The translations under genes and the position numbers were made by a program. DNA of 43,744 nt. Source: a virus. The DNA lies in IMG/VR virus record IMGVR_UViG_3300028891_000135, positions 1-43,744 of that record. One strand, written 5' to 3'. The notes under the pieces are model-generated. The model saw nothing but the letters and a program-made list of their open reading frames with translations. It was not told where the DNA came from and did no database searches. Positions 13,193 to 22,532 of the stretch are shown piece by piece (position 1 is the stretch's first letter; every line of letters begins with the position of its first letter).

Positions 13193-15805
13193 TTACCTGT
13201 ATGCCCTCTCCCTCAGCGGCAGTTGCTCGTAGTGTATCCTCTGGGTTGCCCTCCCCTTTACTGTGGATATATCTTTGCGGGTGAGCTTAATACCTTCCTT
13301 TCTTGCCCTCTGGATAAGCTCCCTGATGGTTTTCCTGATCTTTGCCTTTCTCTTGGCGTTCTTGGTAGTCCTGAGAGTGTAATAGAGGTGGGTCAACATG
13401 TCCATGTACTTCCACCGTCTGGCCTCAAGGGAGGGGGAAAGCTGGAGTTGCTCAAGCACAGACCGCTCTCCAAGGGGCCTGCCGGCAAGGGTCTTGGGAG
13501 TTGGGTAGAGCACCCCCTTGGTAAAGGCCCTCACAGGTGGGAAGAAGCTGACTGCGATGTCCTTGGCCCTTTCTGCCCTTGCCTCCATACTTGGGGCCGA
13601 AATAATGGAAAGAGCTGGGCCAAGAGTAGGACCAAGGAGCCATTCAGGTGGGTAGAGGATGGGAAACGGGTTGAGGCTCTCAGAGATATCCATAGGAACA
13701 TCCAAGTGCAAAAGAGCATGGGAACCGTAGATAAGGAAGTTGCTATCAGGCAGATATATCCCATGGGAAGCCAGCTCCTTCTGGATAGTCCTCCAGAAAG
13801 GAATACTGCCCGTGCCCCCCAAGAAGAGCAAGGAGGCTATGGCCCGGGTGAAGGCCTTCTTGTCCACCTTGTACAGATCCAGAAGCCAGTTGACATAGTT
13901 CTGGCTAAAGGTCTTGAACTGGTAGAAGAGCCTGCCGATGGGATGCTGAGCCATGACAGGGAGGTGGGCCTTGGTGTATGCCCACTGGGTTCTGTCCACC
14001 ATGTTCATGGCAAAGTCGGTGAGTGCCTTTCCCCTGAGCCCCTTGGCGGCTCCCATCTCGAGGCCCGTGGCAAAAGCGAAGACCCGGTTGAACTGCTCGG
14101 ACATCTCAGCCGGGAGGGACAGAAACCGGAGGCCACGGTAGGCCTTGAAGGGCACCTCCCTCACCGCCTCCCAAGCCATATCCGTTACCCCCAGCTTCCT
14201 CGCCATCTCCCAGGTTTCCTTTTTCAGAGTCCGCCTGAGCCCCTTGAGGAAGTACCCGCCTGCAATGGGCCAGAGGGTGAGGATAGGCTGAGTGAGGTTA
14301 AGGATGGGGAAACGAACCCAGCTGAGGCCTACCTTGGCGGCAAATTGCAGGTTGGTGAGGAAGTTCACGGTCTTGTCAACCCAGATGGGATCAATCCGCT
14401 CGGAGAGAGGAAGGGCATTCTCAGCAACCCCCTCCATCGCCTTAAAGTACCCCTTCAGAGCCCTCCCTATGGCTATCCTGTGCATCCTCTGAAAGGCCCC
14501 TTTCTGAACCATGATGTAGTCGAGGGCGAAGTCCCGGAGCAGTGGATCGGCGATGGCAGAGAAGTAAGCACGGGCTTGGGGGAGGTAACTGTCAAGGAAG
14601 ATTTTGTTTATAGCTCCGTCAATATACCTCCGGGTAACATCCAGAATATCCTTCTCATAGGGAATATTGGCCTTCCGAGCTTCCATGAGGGGGCCGAAGT
14701 AGCCTCTTTCTCCTATTGCTTTCCTCACGTTTTCCTCAACCAACTTGGCCTCTTCCAGTTGCTTCCTGAGCCTCTGTATCCTTCCCCGCAACTTGGGCTT
14801 GAGGTCTTCTGAAGCCACTGCCAGCTCTTCTTCCGCCCGCTTCAGCTCCTCCTCAAGCATCTGCCTGTAGCCCCTGAGAGGGTAGTGGGTGAAGTAATCC
14901 CGTCTGTAGCGCAGCTTGGGATCAAAAGAAGAGGCCAGTTCATGAATAAGATCGGTAATCTGCGTCCTGTACTCTTCTGAAGCCTCCTGCATCCACTTGG
15001 GAAACTTCTCTATCTCCTCTGGCTTGAGCTTCGACTTGTGCTCGTGGAAAAACAGGAACTTATCAGCAGTCTCCTCATCCCACTTCTTCACCCCCCACTT
15101 CTCGGCCCACTTCTCAAGCCTGTCCCTGAACTCCTTCCTCACAATCTTGATCCATCGGGTCTTGTCCACTGTGTGCTTATACAGCCTCGTCCCCATCGGA
15201 TCCCGCCTGAGGACAAGCTCAGGAAGGTCCCAGCGGGGGAAGACAGTCCTCACAAACCTGAGCACAGGCCCCTCTCTGTGAGCCACCTCCACCATCTCCT
15301 TTATGTCCCGGGCAACCCACCTTGAGAGCTTATCCAGATGGTCGAACACCTCATCGTCCATTTTCACTATCTTTTTGCCCAAGGGGATCTTTTTACCGCT
15401 TTCGGAAATCACGTGGTCAAGTGCCCGCTCCACAGCATCAAGCTCAGGTAGCCCCTCCCTAACCAACTTTTCCTTCATCCCCTTGAAGGTCTCCCGGGCC
15501 CCTTTAGGCAGATCCTTGAACACACTCTCCACAAGCACCTCCGCAGCCCGCTTCTCCTGCTCCTTCATGAGGGCTTCCATCTCAGGCCTCAGGTTGCGAA
15601 GGAGAGAAGGCTTGCGGAGAAAAATGGAAAGAGCCAGTGCCCCTCCTGCAGCGGCCAACCAGTGGGCGTGCTCCTTGGTAGCCTCCCAGGTCTTCTCCAG
15701 CCATCCCTCCTCTCTCCTCCTGACAAGGCCTTCCTGGGTGGGAGACATTGCTGTAGGAGGGATAAGAGGAGGGGGTAAGACTATTTTCCTTTCTGCTTGA
15801 GCCAC
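13193..15805 (-). CDS. Large virion-interior/ejection protein (gp16-position)
   Basis: 870 aa from GTG 15805 (GGAGG 11 bp upstream), overlapping the upstream gene by 25 bp. Long Glu/Lys/Arg-rich helical regions (EELKRAEEELAVASEDLKPK; EEAKLVEENVRKAIGERGYF), a hydrophobic N-terminal stretch (WLAAAGGALALSIFL) and hydrophobic helices near the C-terminal third (VRFPILNLTQPILTLWPIAG). Size, composition and position as the last of four large genes after a GNAT-like gene mirror the T7 gp13-gp14-gp15-gp16 block, whose products form the internal core and DNA-ejection conduit. No lytic transglycosylase motif was seen. Function by synteny. Confidence 0.65.
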   Translation of the reverse strand: MAQAERKIVLPPPLIPPTAMSPTQEGLVRRREEGWLEKTWEATKEHAHWLAAAGGALALSIFLRKPSLLRNLRPEMEALMKEQEKRAAEVLVESVFKDLPKGARETFKGMKEKLVREGLPELDAVERALDHVISESGKKIPLGKKIVKMDDEVFDHLDKLSRWVARDIKEMVEVAHREGPVLRFVRTVFPRWDLPELVLRRDPMGTRLYKHTVDKTRWIKIVRKEFRDRLEKWAEKWGVKKWDEETADKFLFFHEHKSKLKPEEIEKFPKWMQEASEEYRTQITDLIHELASSFDPKLRYRRDYFTHYPLRGYRQMLEEELKRAEEELAVASEDLKPKLRGRIQRLRKQLEEAKLVEENVRKAIGERGYFGPLMEARKANIPYEKDILDVTRRYIDGAINKIFLDSYLPQARAYFSAIADPLLRDFALDYIMVQKGAFQRMHRIAIGRALKGYFKAMEGVAENALPLSERIDPIWVDKTVNFLTNLQFAAKVGLSWVRFPILNLTQPILTLWPIAGGYFLKGLRRTLKKETWEMARKLGVTDMAWEAVREVPFKAYRGLRFLSLPAEMSEQFNRVFAFATGLEMGAAKGLRGKALTDFAMNMVDRTQWAYTKAHLPVMAQHPIGRLFYQFKTFSQNYVNWLLDLYKVDKKAFTRAIASLLFLGGTGSIPFWRTIQKELASHGIYLPDSNFLIYGSHALLHLDVPMDISESLNPFPILYPPEWLLGPTLGPALSIISAPSMEARAERAKDIAVSFFPPVRAFTKGVLYPTPKTLAGRPLGERSVLEQLQLSPSLEARRWKYMDMLTHLYYTLRTTKNAKRKAKIRKTIRELIQRARKEGIKLTRKDISTVKGRATQRIHYEQLPLRERAYR

Positions 15806-18456
15806 TCTAACAACACCTCCATGGCTATACGCTCTCTGCCACCTGTGATAACCTTGGGGAGAAGCTTCATAGGCATAATCACACCAGCAATGTCGTCTCC
15901 TGAGGCAATTACCAGCGCCTCCTCTGGATCCGTCCCACCAAGTAGCCTGAACTTGGGTATATGCTTGGCCAAGTAGTCGTAATAATCCTTATTCACCAAC
16001 ACCAAGGCCTTGGCATCATCACGTATGAGTACCACAACAGGAATGTCAGCCTCAGTTGCAAATTCCCCTATTGGAGTAAAAGGTTTAAGCTCCTCTCCTT
16101 TGGGGAGAAAGTCCTCCATGCCTTTTGTCTTCGGAGGCTCAACAAACTTCATTCCCCATCCCTTCACAGTCTCTATCCTCTTCTGCAAATTCTTGGGTAT
16201 GTACTCAGGCTTAAGCAACCAGTGCCCATTGCTTATACTGCCATCTGGTAATTTGGGTATACCATGAGGAGGAAAGTTGCCGAATTTGACAACAGAAGTC
16301 TTGGCAGGCTTATAGGGGCGTATGTCCTTGACTATTTTCTTTAACTCCCTGACCTCGTAATCCTTCAGGGAAGTAGCAATGGCAGAAGAAGTAGGCGTTT
16401 TCTCCACCGGAGGCTTAGGTACTTCCCTTACCATTTCCCTTACCTCCTCCACCTTCCTCTCATACTTAGCCTTAGGCGTCCAAGGTGCCCATTTCCTATT
16501 CCCACCTTCCAGAGGCACCATCACAGCCCCAGACCGCATTCGCTTGGGCTTGCCGGCTATGCGGCCTTCGTAGACTTTGCCCCTGTAGTGGACACGGATG
16601 TAGTCACCGGGCTTGAGGCGGGAGTAGGATTCGACGGGTTGCCATCCTGCTTCGCTTACTGCTTCTACTGGCTTAGGTATTTCCTTTACAGGAGGCTTAG
16701 GCACCTCCTTTGGCCCCTTCTCCCCAACCTTTGGCACCTCCACTTTTGGCTCCCTTGGCACTTCAGGCGGGGCCGTTTTGGGCCTTGGAAGTGCCATTTT
16801 GGCAAGATCAGGGTAATCTTTGAGGACCTCTGGAGGAACTGGCTTTCCTTCTTCAAGGGCCCACTTTACAATTTCTTTGTGGGGATCCCTTGGGCCGGGC
16901 TCTCCAAATAACTTCCTAAAGAAAGCCTTCATTGACTGAGGCAAATCTTCTACCCAAAGTACTCCTTCTTTAGGTTTAGAAAACCACATTGCATAAATGT
17001 CTGCGAAGTCTTCTTCTGGCTTATTAGAAATAACCCATCTTCCTCCCTGTTCTTGAGCTATTTTAGGCAATTTCTCAAATTCTTCTCGGACAATCTTTTT
17101 CCATTCCTCTATCTTACTTTGTCCTAAGTGCTTAGGAGTAAAAAGTTCATGGCCAACCTCATGCATATAAGTGAAAGCAACCTCTTCTTTAGGACGACCT
17201 TCTTCCCATAACTCTATTACTCTGCCAGGCATGCGCCTTCCCATAACAATCCTATCTTTGGTAGGCATAGGGCGTATTTCCAATGGTGCCGCCTGTATTT
17301 CCTCGGGTCGCCCAGTAAAATATCGAAAAGAGGATCTTTCCCATTCTTCCCTTGTCATTTCCCAAGGCTCTTTGCCAACCTTCACAGTAGGCTTAGAAAC
17401 GACTTTCTTTGTAGGCGGCTTCAGAACTTTCTCCGCAACCTTCTTCCTATACTCCAGCATCTCCCTCTGCAACTCCGGGTGCTCCCTCCACACCCTCATC
17501 CACTCGGCAGTACCGGGCTTCAGCCCCGCATAAGGCTTGCCGGGCGGCGGGGTGACAAGAGCAGGCTTGGGCAAAGCGGGAGGACGGACAGGAACAAGCT
17601 CCCCAACTGTCCTCTCCACGGGAGCCCTTGGTATTCCCCCCGTAATAACTTCCAACTCCTCCAAAACCCTCTCAGGGGCCTCTTCTGCCAGCACCCTGGG
17701 AGGTGGAAAGAGCCTTGCCACATCCATCACCTCTGCCATAGCCCTCTCAGGAGCCTCTGTGGGGAAGACCTCTGTGATGGCACTCAGGAATTCGTCATAG
17801 TCCTCTGGGGTCTCTATACGCTTGGTAAACTTCTCCCCTACTTCCTCCAGCCGCTTGGCCAATGTCTCTATTTGCTCCGCTGCTGTAACAGGAGGCCTTC
17901 TCACTCCTCTTATGGCTCTCCACAGTCTTCCTGCGCCCCTGAGAATAGGAGGAAAAACGGCCCCAAAGGCAAAGCTCTCAGCCATTCCTTTGGGCGTCAC
18001 TTTCTCTCCCAATGCTACTTTCCCCAAAGTTTCCAGTCCGGCAAAGAGCGCTCCCTCGGTGGCAGCAGCAAGGGGAAGAGACATACCCCCTGTGGGAACG
18101 GCAGCGGCCGAAAGAAGCCCAAAGCGAAAAGCCTCTCTTCCAAGCCTCTCAGCCCCGGTTGGCCTCTTGAGAACCTCCTCAAGCACAGGCCTGACCTGCT
18201 CCACCTCCAACCCTTTTCTCTTGGCTATCTTCTCGGCAGTCCTGTCAATAAGCAATCTTACTCCTTCTTTTACCTGATCCTCAGTATACCCCTTCACTCT
18301 CATAGCCCGGATGAAGCGATCCAACCGGGGGTATTCCCACTCAAGCCTTACCATAGAAGGAGCATACTTTTGCACCAGACGGATGGAAGGGGCAAAAAGG
18401 CCTCTGGCAAAGCGCTCAAGTTTAGTGGGAGGTTCCTTTGGGAGAGGAATAATCAC
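15781..18456 (-). CDS. Virion-interior protein with embedded zinc-metalloprotease motif
   Basis: 891 aa multidomain protein. Residues 1-300: helical with a Gly/Ala-rich membrane-active-like segment (FGLLSAAAVPTGGMSLPLAA). Residues about 425-495: a zincin core TYMHEVGHELFTPKH (HEVGH at about 432-436) followed by KPEEDFADIYAMWF, the usual place of the third zinc ligand and active-site Glu/Asp. Residues about 500-620: Pro/Lys/Glu-rich linker. Residues about 630-690: SH3-like beta segment (RLKPGDYIRVHYRGKVYEGR). Residues about 720-890: a C-terminal domain with GSISNGHWLLKPEYIP, a phage-type domain of unknown role. Synteny places it in the ejectosome. A delivered protease is inferred. Confidence 0.65.
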   Translation of the reverse strand: MIIPLPKEPPTKLERFARGLFAPSIRLVQKYAPSMVRLEWEYPRLDRFIRAMRVKGYTEDQVKEGVRLLIDRTAEKIAKRKGLEVEQVRPVLEEVLKRPTGAERLGREAFRFGLLSAAAVPTGGMSLPLAAATEGALFAGLETLGKVALGEKVTPKGMAESFAFGAVFPPILRGAGRLWRAIRGVRRPPVTAAEQIETLAKRLEEVGEKFTKRIETPEDYDEFLSAITEVFPTEAPERAMAEVMDVARLFPPPRVLAEEAPERVLEELEVITGGIPRAPVERTVGELVPVRPPALPKPALVTPPPGKPYAGLKPGTAEWMRVWREHPELQREMLEYRKKVAEKVLKPPTKKVVSKPTVKVGKEPWEMTREEWERSSFRYFTGRPEEIQAAPLEIRPMPTKDRIVMGRRMPGRVIELWEEGRPKEEVAFTYMHEVGHELFTPKHLGQSKIEEWKKIVREEFEKLPKIAQEQGGRWVISNKPEEDFADIYAMWFSKPKEGVLWVEDLPQSMKAFFRKLFGEPGPRDPHKEIVKWALEEGKPVPPEVLKDYPDLAKMALPRPKTAPPEVPREPKVEVPKVGEKGPKEVPKPPVKEIPKPVEAVSEAGWQPVESYSRLKPGDYIRVHYRGKVYEGRIAGKPKRMRSGAVMVPLEGGNRKWAPWTPKAKYERKVEEVREMVREVPKPPVEKTPTSSAIATSLKDYEVRELKKIVKDIRPYKPAKTSVVKFGNFPPHGIPKLPDGSISNGHWLLKPEYIPKNLQKRIETVKGWGMKFVEPPKTKGMEDFLPKGEELKPFTPIGEFATEADIPVVVLIRDDAKALVLVNKDYYDYLAKHIPKFRLLGGTDPEEALVIASGDDIAGVIMPMKLLPKVITGGRERIAMEVLLEWLKQKGK

Positions 18457-19622
18457 CTGCCAAATCTCCTTTTAAGTTCCTTCCAGGTTTCTCCTGCTGC
18501 CTCCATCAGGTCACGCAACCATTCCTCACTTTCAGCAGGAGCCTCCTTCTCCTCAGATTCCGGGGGCTCAATACCGTATGCCTTATAGAAATTGTTAAGA
18601 ACCTGTTGTACAGCAGCAGCAGCCTCAGTATTCCCCCTGCTGAGGTAATGCCTCTTCAGCCCCTGTAGATGAGTCTCTGTGATTGTGGCTCCCCTTATAA
18701 TTGCATCCTCCCCAGGCAAACCGCTGTACCGAATTAAAGTATCAATCAACTGCCTTCCTCTGGAGGCAATGAGAGAAGCAGCATGGTAAGGATCAAGAGG
18801 ATTTGTCTCGTCCCGGGCCAAGTTCGCAATGTCTTCCATTGCCTGAATATAGCTTTCTTCCACTCTGGCTACAGCCGCCGTGGGAGGCGTGTACTCAGTG
18901 GTATAGGTCAACTCCAGGTCCCCATCTTTGGTTATCCGCTGCTTTACTGTAACTGCCATTTCCTTCCCAACTGCCCCCTGTAGGATATCTTGGACTCCCT
19001 TCAGTATCCGCTTCATTTTTCGCCACTTGCGAGCTTCCTCTTCCGCTTTTGCCTTCTTTTTTAAAGCTATAATTTCTTTAGGCACAATCACCTGCACACT
19101 CGGGGGTACTATTCCAGGTAAAAGATCAACAGTCCGTATTATAGCTCCTGTGTCCTTGTCAACCTGTTGCTTTACAGTAGGTGTAATCCCCAGAAGCCTA
19201 CTGGAGGCCACATACCGTTTTATAGCCGCTGCCACTTGAGGATTGTCTCCGTAGAGCCTATCCACAAATCCATAGATAGTTTCCAAGTCCTCAAGTTGTA
19301 TTTCCCGTTTTAGGGCAGCAGTGGCTTTTACCTCTTTCTTTCTCCTTTTCAATCGTCTTTCCCACAACTCCTCTGGTTTGGGAATTCTTTCCACTATTCC
19401 TCTCAGTTCCTTAGCCACTTCTGGATAAGCCCATTCCACTGCACCAAAAGCTTCTTGGGGACGATAATCTTTAGCCACCAAGTCAAGGAGCAGATCAACA
19501 GCCTGCCTTCTCTCTTCCCTTTTTCGCCTTTCCTCTTCTTTCTTCTCTTTCCTCCGTTGCTCTATGCCATACACCAGCCCTTTACTAAGGCCAGTGACAA
19601 AAGGAACCAGACCGTTGGGCAT
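18453..19622 (-). CDS. Internal virion/ejection protein
   Basis: 389 aa. Starts MPNGLVPFVTGLSKGLVYGI, followed by a very charged helix (EQRRKEKKEEERRKREERRQ), a middle with beta potential (MAVTVKQRITKDGDLELTYT) and an Ala-rich helical C-terminus. Its stop overlaps the next start (4 bp). The N-terminal 'G..KGL..G...RR' motif resembles the membrane-proximal starts of podovirus core proteins. Assigned by position between the GNAT-like and the two giant genes. Confidence 0.6.
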   Translation of the reverse strand: MPNGLVPFVTGLSKGLVYGIEQRRKEKKEEERRKREERRQAVDLLLDLVAKDYRPQEAFGAVEWAYPEVAKELRGIVERIPKPEELWERRLKRRKKEVKATAALKREIQLEDLETIYGFVDRLYGDNPQVAAAIKRYVASSRLLGITPTVKQQVDKDTGAIIRTVDLLPGIVPPSVQVIVPKEIIALKKKAKAEEEARKWRKMKRILKGVQDILQGAVGKEMAVTVKQRITKDGDLELTYTTEYTPPTAAVARVEESYIQAMEDIANLARDETNPLDPYHAASLIASRGRQLIDTLIRYSGLPGEDAIIRGATITETHLQGLKRHYLSRGNTEAAAAVQQVLNNFYKAYGIEPPESEEKEAPAESEEWLRDLMEAAGETWKELKRRFGR

Positions 19623-19635
19623 TAGTATTCACCTC

Positions 19636-20556
19636 CTATTCAAATAACCCAAGTCCCTTTCCAGCTAATCCAAGTATTCCTAAGCCTGCCAAACTGCCCA
19701 AGGACTGCCACATAGAAGCCTGTTGAGCAGCAGCAGCCTGCGCAGCAGCAGCCCTTTGCTGATACACCATAGCACTTCTCTGCTGCTCAAGACCCACAAG
19801 AGTCCGAAGGGTAGGGCCGTAGCCCGCTCCTACCATACTTGCTAATGTTGCCCGTGCTTCCTCGTACAGAGCCCTTATGGCTGCGGCCTTGGCCTGGGGC
19901 TTCCAGTAGGCTTCCAGTTCCAGCATCGCTCTTTCCTTTGCTCCTCCAGGCCTCATACCAGAGATGGCTTCTCTTGCTCTACTGTATTCCCGTTCAATGG
20001 CTTCCATGTAAGGAGCAAGGAGGTAAGTAGGAGGACGGGTAGGAGATGTAGGAGGAGCTGAGGGAGTCGTAGGGGGAGCCGTAGAAGGAGCCGTAGGTGT
20101 AACAGGAGCAGCAGGGCCTTTCGTCTTCTGCTCATAGGCATACTTCAGCATTTCGTAACGCCCTGGATAAATGGGCATCCCTGTCTCATAGTCTATATTT
20201 CCTTTTTCCTTCTGCATGAGAGAATATAACTCCCATGGAGGTAAATCCTTGATCTTCTCCCAATAAGACCTTTCCGAAGGAGGTAAACCATATGGTCCAG
20301 GATGCCATTTAAAAAGATGAGAAGGAGGAGAAACATCTGAGGGCCACTTGTAAGAAGTAGGGGCCGCAGGAGCCGTAGGAGCAACAGGCGCCGCTGAAGT
20401 AGCAGAAGCACCAACAGCAGAAGCACCCGGCCAAGCCCAAGCGGACTCCCGTAGGATAATCTCTTCATATGGTGCAAACCTCTGTAGCCTCTTAGCTAAT
20501 TCCTTCTCATAAGGCCCAGGCTTAGGAGCCTCTACCTTAGGACGACCTCCACCCAT
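19636..20556 (-). CDS. Ala/Pro-rich internal virion protein (gp14-position)
   Basis: 306 aa. N-terminal PKVEAPKPGPYEKELAKRLQ, long Ala/Pro/Thr-rich low-complexity linkers (about residues 50-75 and 145-175), a helical part (YSRAREAISGMRPGGAKERA) and a C-terminal Gln/Ala-rich helix ending in a Gly-Leu hydrophobic tip (LGSLAGLGILGLAG). The C-terminal QQRSAMVYQQRAAAAQAAAA pattern is common in phage core/ejection proteins that insert into membranes (T7 gp14-like). Assignment by composition and synteny. Confidence 0.6.
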   Translation of the reverse strand: MGGGRPKVEAPKPGPYEKELAKRLQRFAPYEEIILRESAWAWPGASAVGASATSAAPVAPTAPAAPTSYKWPSDVSPPSHLFKWHPGPYGLPPSERSYWEKIKDLPPWELYSLMQKEKGNIDYETGMPIYPGRYEMLKYAYEQKTKGPAAPVTPTAPSTAPPTTPSAPPTSPTRPPTYLLAPYMEAIEREYSRAREAISGMRPGGAKERAMLELEAYWKPQAKAAAIRALYEEARATLASMVGAGYGPTLRTLVGLEQQRSAMVYQQRAAAAQAAAAQQASMWQSLGSLAGLGILGLAGKGLGLFE

Positions 20557-20559
20557 TAC

Positions 20560-21042
20560 TTACACCTCCTTAGCAACTATAATGGCATCGTATCCTTTAC
20601 TAAACAGGTTCTTGACTTCTCCACAAATGGAGTAGCCAAACCGTTTAGCCACCTGTAAACTTGCCCTGTGCCGCTTCCAGATGAAGCCCATCAGTACTAC
20701 CTCCCCGTATACCTGTTTTACCACATTTTCCATCCCACGGCAAAGTTCCTCCAGATACAGGCGGTAGGCAGGATAGATGAAGAAGGAGAAGGCAAGAGCA
20801 TGGGGAATTTCGTAGAAGAAGGCAAAGGCAACAAGAGTGTTGTCAAAGAAAGCCATGAGGCAGTTGCAGGTGGAAAGCTCTTGGCAGAAGTCCTCAAAAG
20901 TATCCCATCCGCTGTTACCGGGAAAAGCATATCTGTAAGCCTTATCCTCCTTCATGCTGAGCCACCATTGGTAGAGGAAAGGAGTATCAAAGATATCAGG
21001 GTGAAACCAGAGGTATGTGAAGTGCTCAGTCCTGTACATCAT
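20560..21042 (-). CDS. GNAT-fold-like protein (gp13-position)
   Basis: 160 aa. The C-terminal segment KRHRASLQVAKRFGYSICGE is the acetyl-CoA/helix region of GNAT proteins (R.....L..A...GY). In T7-like phages a GNAT-like protein (gp13) heads the internal-core gene block, matching this location just before the four large core genes. Aromatic-rich N-terminus; acetyltransferase activity is uncertain because the pyrophosphate-binding Q/RxxGxG/A motif is not obvious. Starts ATGATG at 21042 overlapping the previous TGA. Confidence 0.65.
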   Translation of the reverse strand: MMYRTEHFTYLWFHPDIFDTPFLYQWWLSMKEDKAYRYAFPGNSGWDTFEDFCQELSTCNCLMAFFDNTLVAFAFFYEIPHALAFSFFIYPAYRLYLEELCRGMENVVKQVYGEVVLMGFIWKRHRASLQVAKRFGYSICGEVKNLFSKGYDAIIVAKEV

Positions 21043-21209
21043 GCCACTGCCTCATACTGGTCTTCCAAAAGTTCTATCTCCAGCCAGACTTTTGCTATTG
21101 GCTTCCTGTCCAATTCCCTTATCAATACAAACCCTCCTTCTTCCTCATTCTTTTCCAATTCGTATCCCTCAATAGCCAAAAGGTAAAGCACATCCTCTGC
21201 TTTCATCAT
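21039..21209 (-). CDS. Hypothetical 56-aa protein
   Basis: Short gene between the phosphoesterase and the GNAT-like gene: ATGATG at 21209-21204 behind AAGGAGATTTT, overlapping the previous TGA, and ending in TGA overlapping the next ATG. Sequence MMKAEDVLYLLAIEGYELEK, acidic, then a beta segment (GGFVLIRELDRKPIAKVWLE). Both coupling overlaps support a real gene. Family not recognised. Confidence 0.65.
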   Translation of the reverse strand: MMKAEDVLYLLAIEGYELEKNEEEGGFVLIRELDRKPIAKVWLEIELLEDQYEAVA

Positions 21210-22000
21210 AAAATCTCCTTCCTATCTGCTATGTGGGGTAGATCATAGAGGAAAGCATGGTGGTAAAGCTTGCCGTCTTCTGTTACCTCAATTATGCACG
21301 CTCCTATATCAGGTTGCATTCTCCCGTAGAGCTTAAGGAAAACTTTATTGGGAACCCAAGCAATCCAGCAGGGAACCTGAAGCATGTACTGCCCATTTTG
21401 CTCCATGTAAAGGTAAAAGTGCCTGTGGGCTTTGACTATCACCTGAATGGGAGGAAGCTTGCCTACTCCTACTGAGGCATTGATGAAGAGGTTCTCTCTG
21501 TCCATCACCGTAGTCCGGTAAACAGTGGCCTGGGTAGTACCATGGGTAATGAAGAAAGTCAAAGAAGAGGGGGCAAAGCGGCAAATAGAAGCCATTCCTT
21601 TCCACTTGCCTCCCAAAAGCTGAACCACCATTTGGTCTGCACTCACTCCACCGGGCAATACATGATATCCTGATCCTTCTATTCCATAGATGTCTCTATC
21701 CTTACACAGTCCTCTTAGTAAGACTACTGCCATTTCTATCTGATCATTTAAATCCGCTACTACTAAGTTGCGTCCATATCCTTTTGGATTGGGCCCATCT
21801 ATCAGATCTCCCATTAGGAAAACTGTATCTACCCCAAGTTCATCACACTTCTGGCAGAAATCCTCAAAGTACTCAAAAAGCTTCTTCTGCCCACTGTTGA
21901 GACGAACAACGTTCTTCTCCTTGGTCCTGTACCCCTCGGGGGCTACTGCAAAGCGGCTTCCCACATGCAAGTCCCCCACAAAGGCAATCACTCTACTCAT
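21206..22000 (-). CDS. Calcineurin-like metallophosphoesterase
   Basis: 264 aa from ATG 22000 (GCAGGAGGTGGAAAGA); a GTG six codons upstream is possible. Motifs in order: GDLHVGS (about 8-14), FLMGDLIDGP (about 61-70), GIEGSGYHVL (in place of GNHE), ITHGTT and AHRHFY (GHxH variant). These ligands bind two metals and hydrolyse phosphodiesters or monoesters. Phage relatives of this type are often found beside core or tail genes with unknown substrate. Located between the lysis cassette and the core genes. Confidence 0.85.
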   Translation of the reverse strand: MSRVIAFVGDLHVGSRFAVAPEGYRTKEKNVVRLNSGQKKLFEYFEDFCQKCDELGVDTVFLMGDLIDGPNPKGYGRNLVVADLNDQIEMAVVLLRGLCKDRDIYGIEGSGYHVLPGGVSADQMVVQLLGGKWKGMASICRFAPSSLTFFITHGTTQATVYRTTVMDRENLFINASVGVGKLPPIQVIVKAHRHFYLYMEQNGQYMLQVPCWIAWVPNKVFLKLYGRMQPDIGACIIEVTEDGKLYHHAFLYDLPHIADRKEIL

Positions 22001-22109
22001 TCTTTCCACCTCCTGCACTTATTCTCCGCACCAAGCGGACTACCAGACTAAGCCAAATGTCAATGGCACATATTATTACTCCCAAAAGGATAAGGATTAC
22101 TGCCTCCAT
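21993..22109 (-). CDS. 38-aa membrane mini-protein
   Basis: ATG 22109 follows GGAGGTACTGTGATAG and overlaps nothing upstream; its TAG (21995-21993) overlaps the phosphoesterase start. MEAVILILLGVIICAIDIWL is a membrane helix, followed by a basic tail (VRLVRRISAGGGKNE). Too short for most gene finders. Could be an accessory holin or other lysis-linked peptide; unproven. Confidence 0.55.
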   Translation of the reverse strand: MEAVILILLGVIICAIDIWLSLVVRLVRRISAGGGKNE

Positions 22110-22112
22110 CTA

Positions 22113-22532
22113 TCACAGTACCTCCACCACAGGATTCATTCCTTCTTCTAATACCCTATGGCGATATACCTTGCGCCATATCCTCCCACATGAAGTACAG
22201 CGCCAAGAGTTGCCGCTTGATACAGGGATTCCCCCACACTCAGGACATCTGGGCCGATCAAAAAAGTCAGGAGGAGGAGATTTGGGCTTGGGAACCTTTT
22301 TCCATTGTCTTCCACATTTCTTACAGTACCAACAAAGGCCATTAGAGACAGGAACACTTCCACAATGGGGGCAGAGGGGGCGATCGTCTTGAGGTAGTGT
22401 CTTACGGGGACGCCTTACCTTTGTCCACTGGCGCCCGCACTCCCTGCATAGCCACTTTCTTCCACTTGAAATAGGATTGGGAGCTCCACACTCGGGACAT
22501 GGCGGCCTATCTGTCTTCTCCTTCTTCTCCAA
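22113..22532 (-). CDS. Triple zinc-ribbon protein
   Basis: 139 aa from a TTG start at 22532 with an excellent AAGGAGG 8 bp upstream; no in-frame ATG nearby. Three tandem repeats of about 40 aa, each RPxCPxCG.....S....W.C..CGR.W.KV: first at about 9-40, second at about 51-81, third at about 92-122, joined by Pro-rich basic linkers. Each is a four-Cys zinc ribbon like those of transposase/IS1 and transcription factors. Probably binds nucleic acid in an array-like way. Ends MNPVVEVL. Confidence 0.75.
   Translation of the reverse strand: MEKKEKTDRPPCPECGAPNPISSGRKWLCRECGRQWTKVRRPRKTLPQDDRPLCPHCGSVPVSNGLCWYCKKCGRQWKKVPKPKSPPPDFFDRPRCPECGGIPVSSGNSWRCTSCGRIWRKVYRHRVLEEGMNPVVEVL

Noticed and set aside
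13007-14812. Long plus-strand open frame opposite the 870-aa protein
   Set aside because: Shadow of a well-supported minus-strand gene; no ribosome site and Pro/Gly/Leu-rich composition typical of complementary reading.
17479-18588. Plus-strand frame opposite the zincin-containing protein
   Set aside because: Antisense shadow; spans two genuine minus-strand genes without its own signals.
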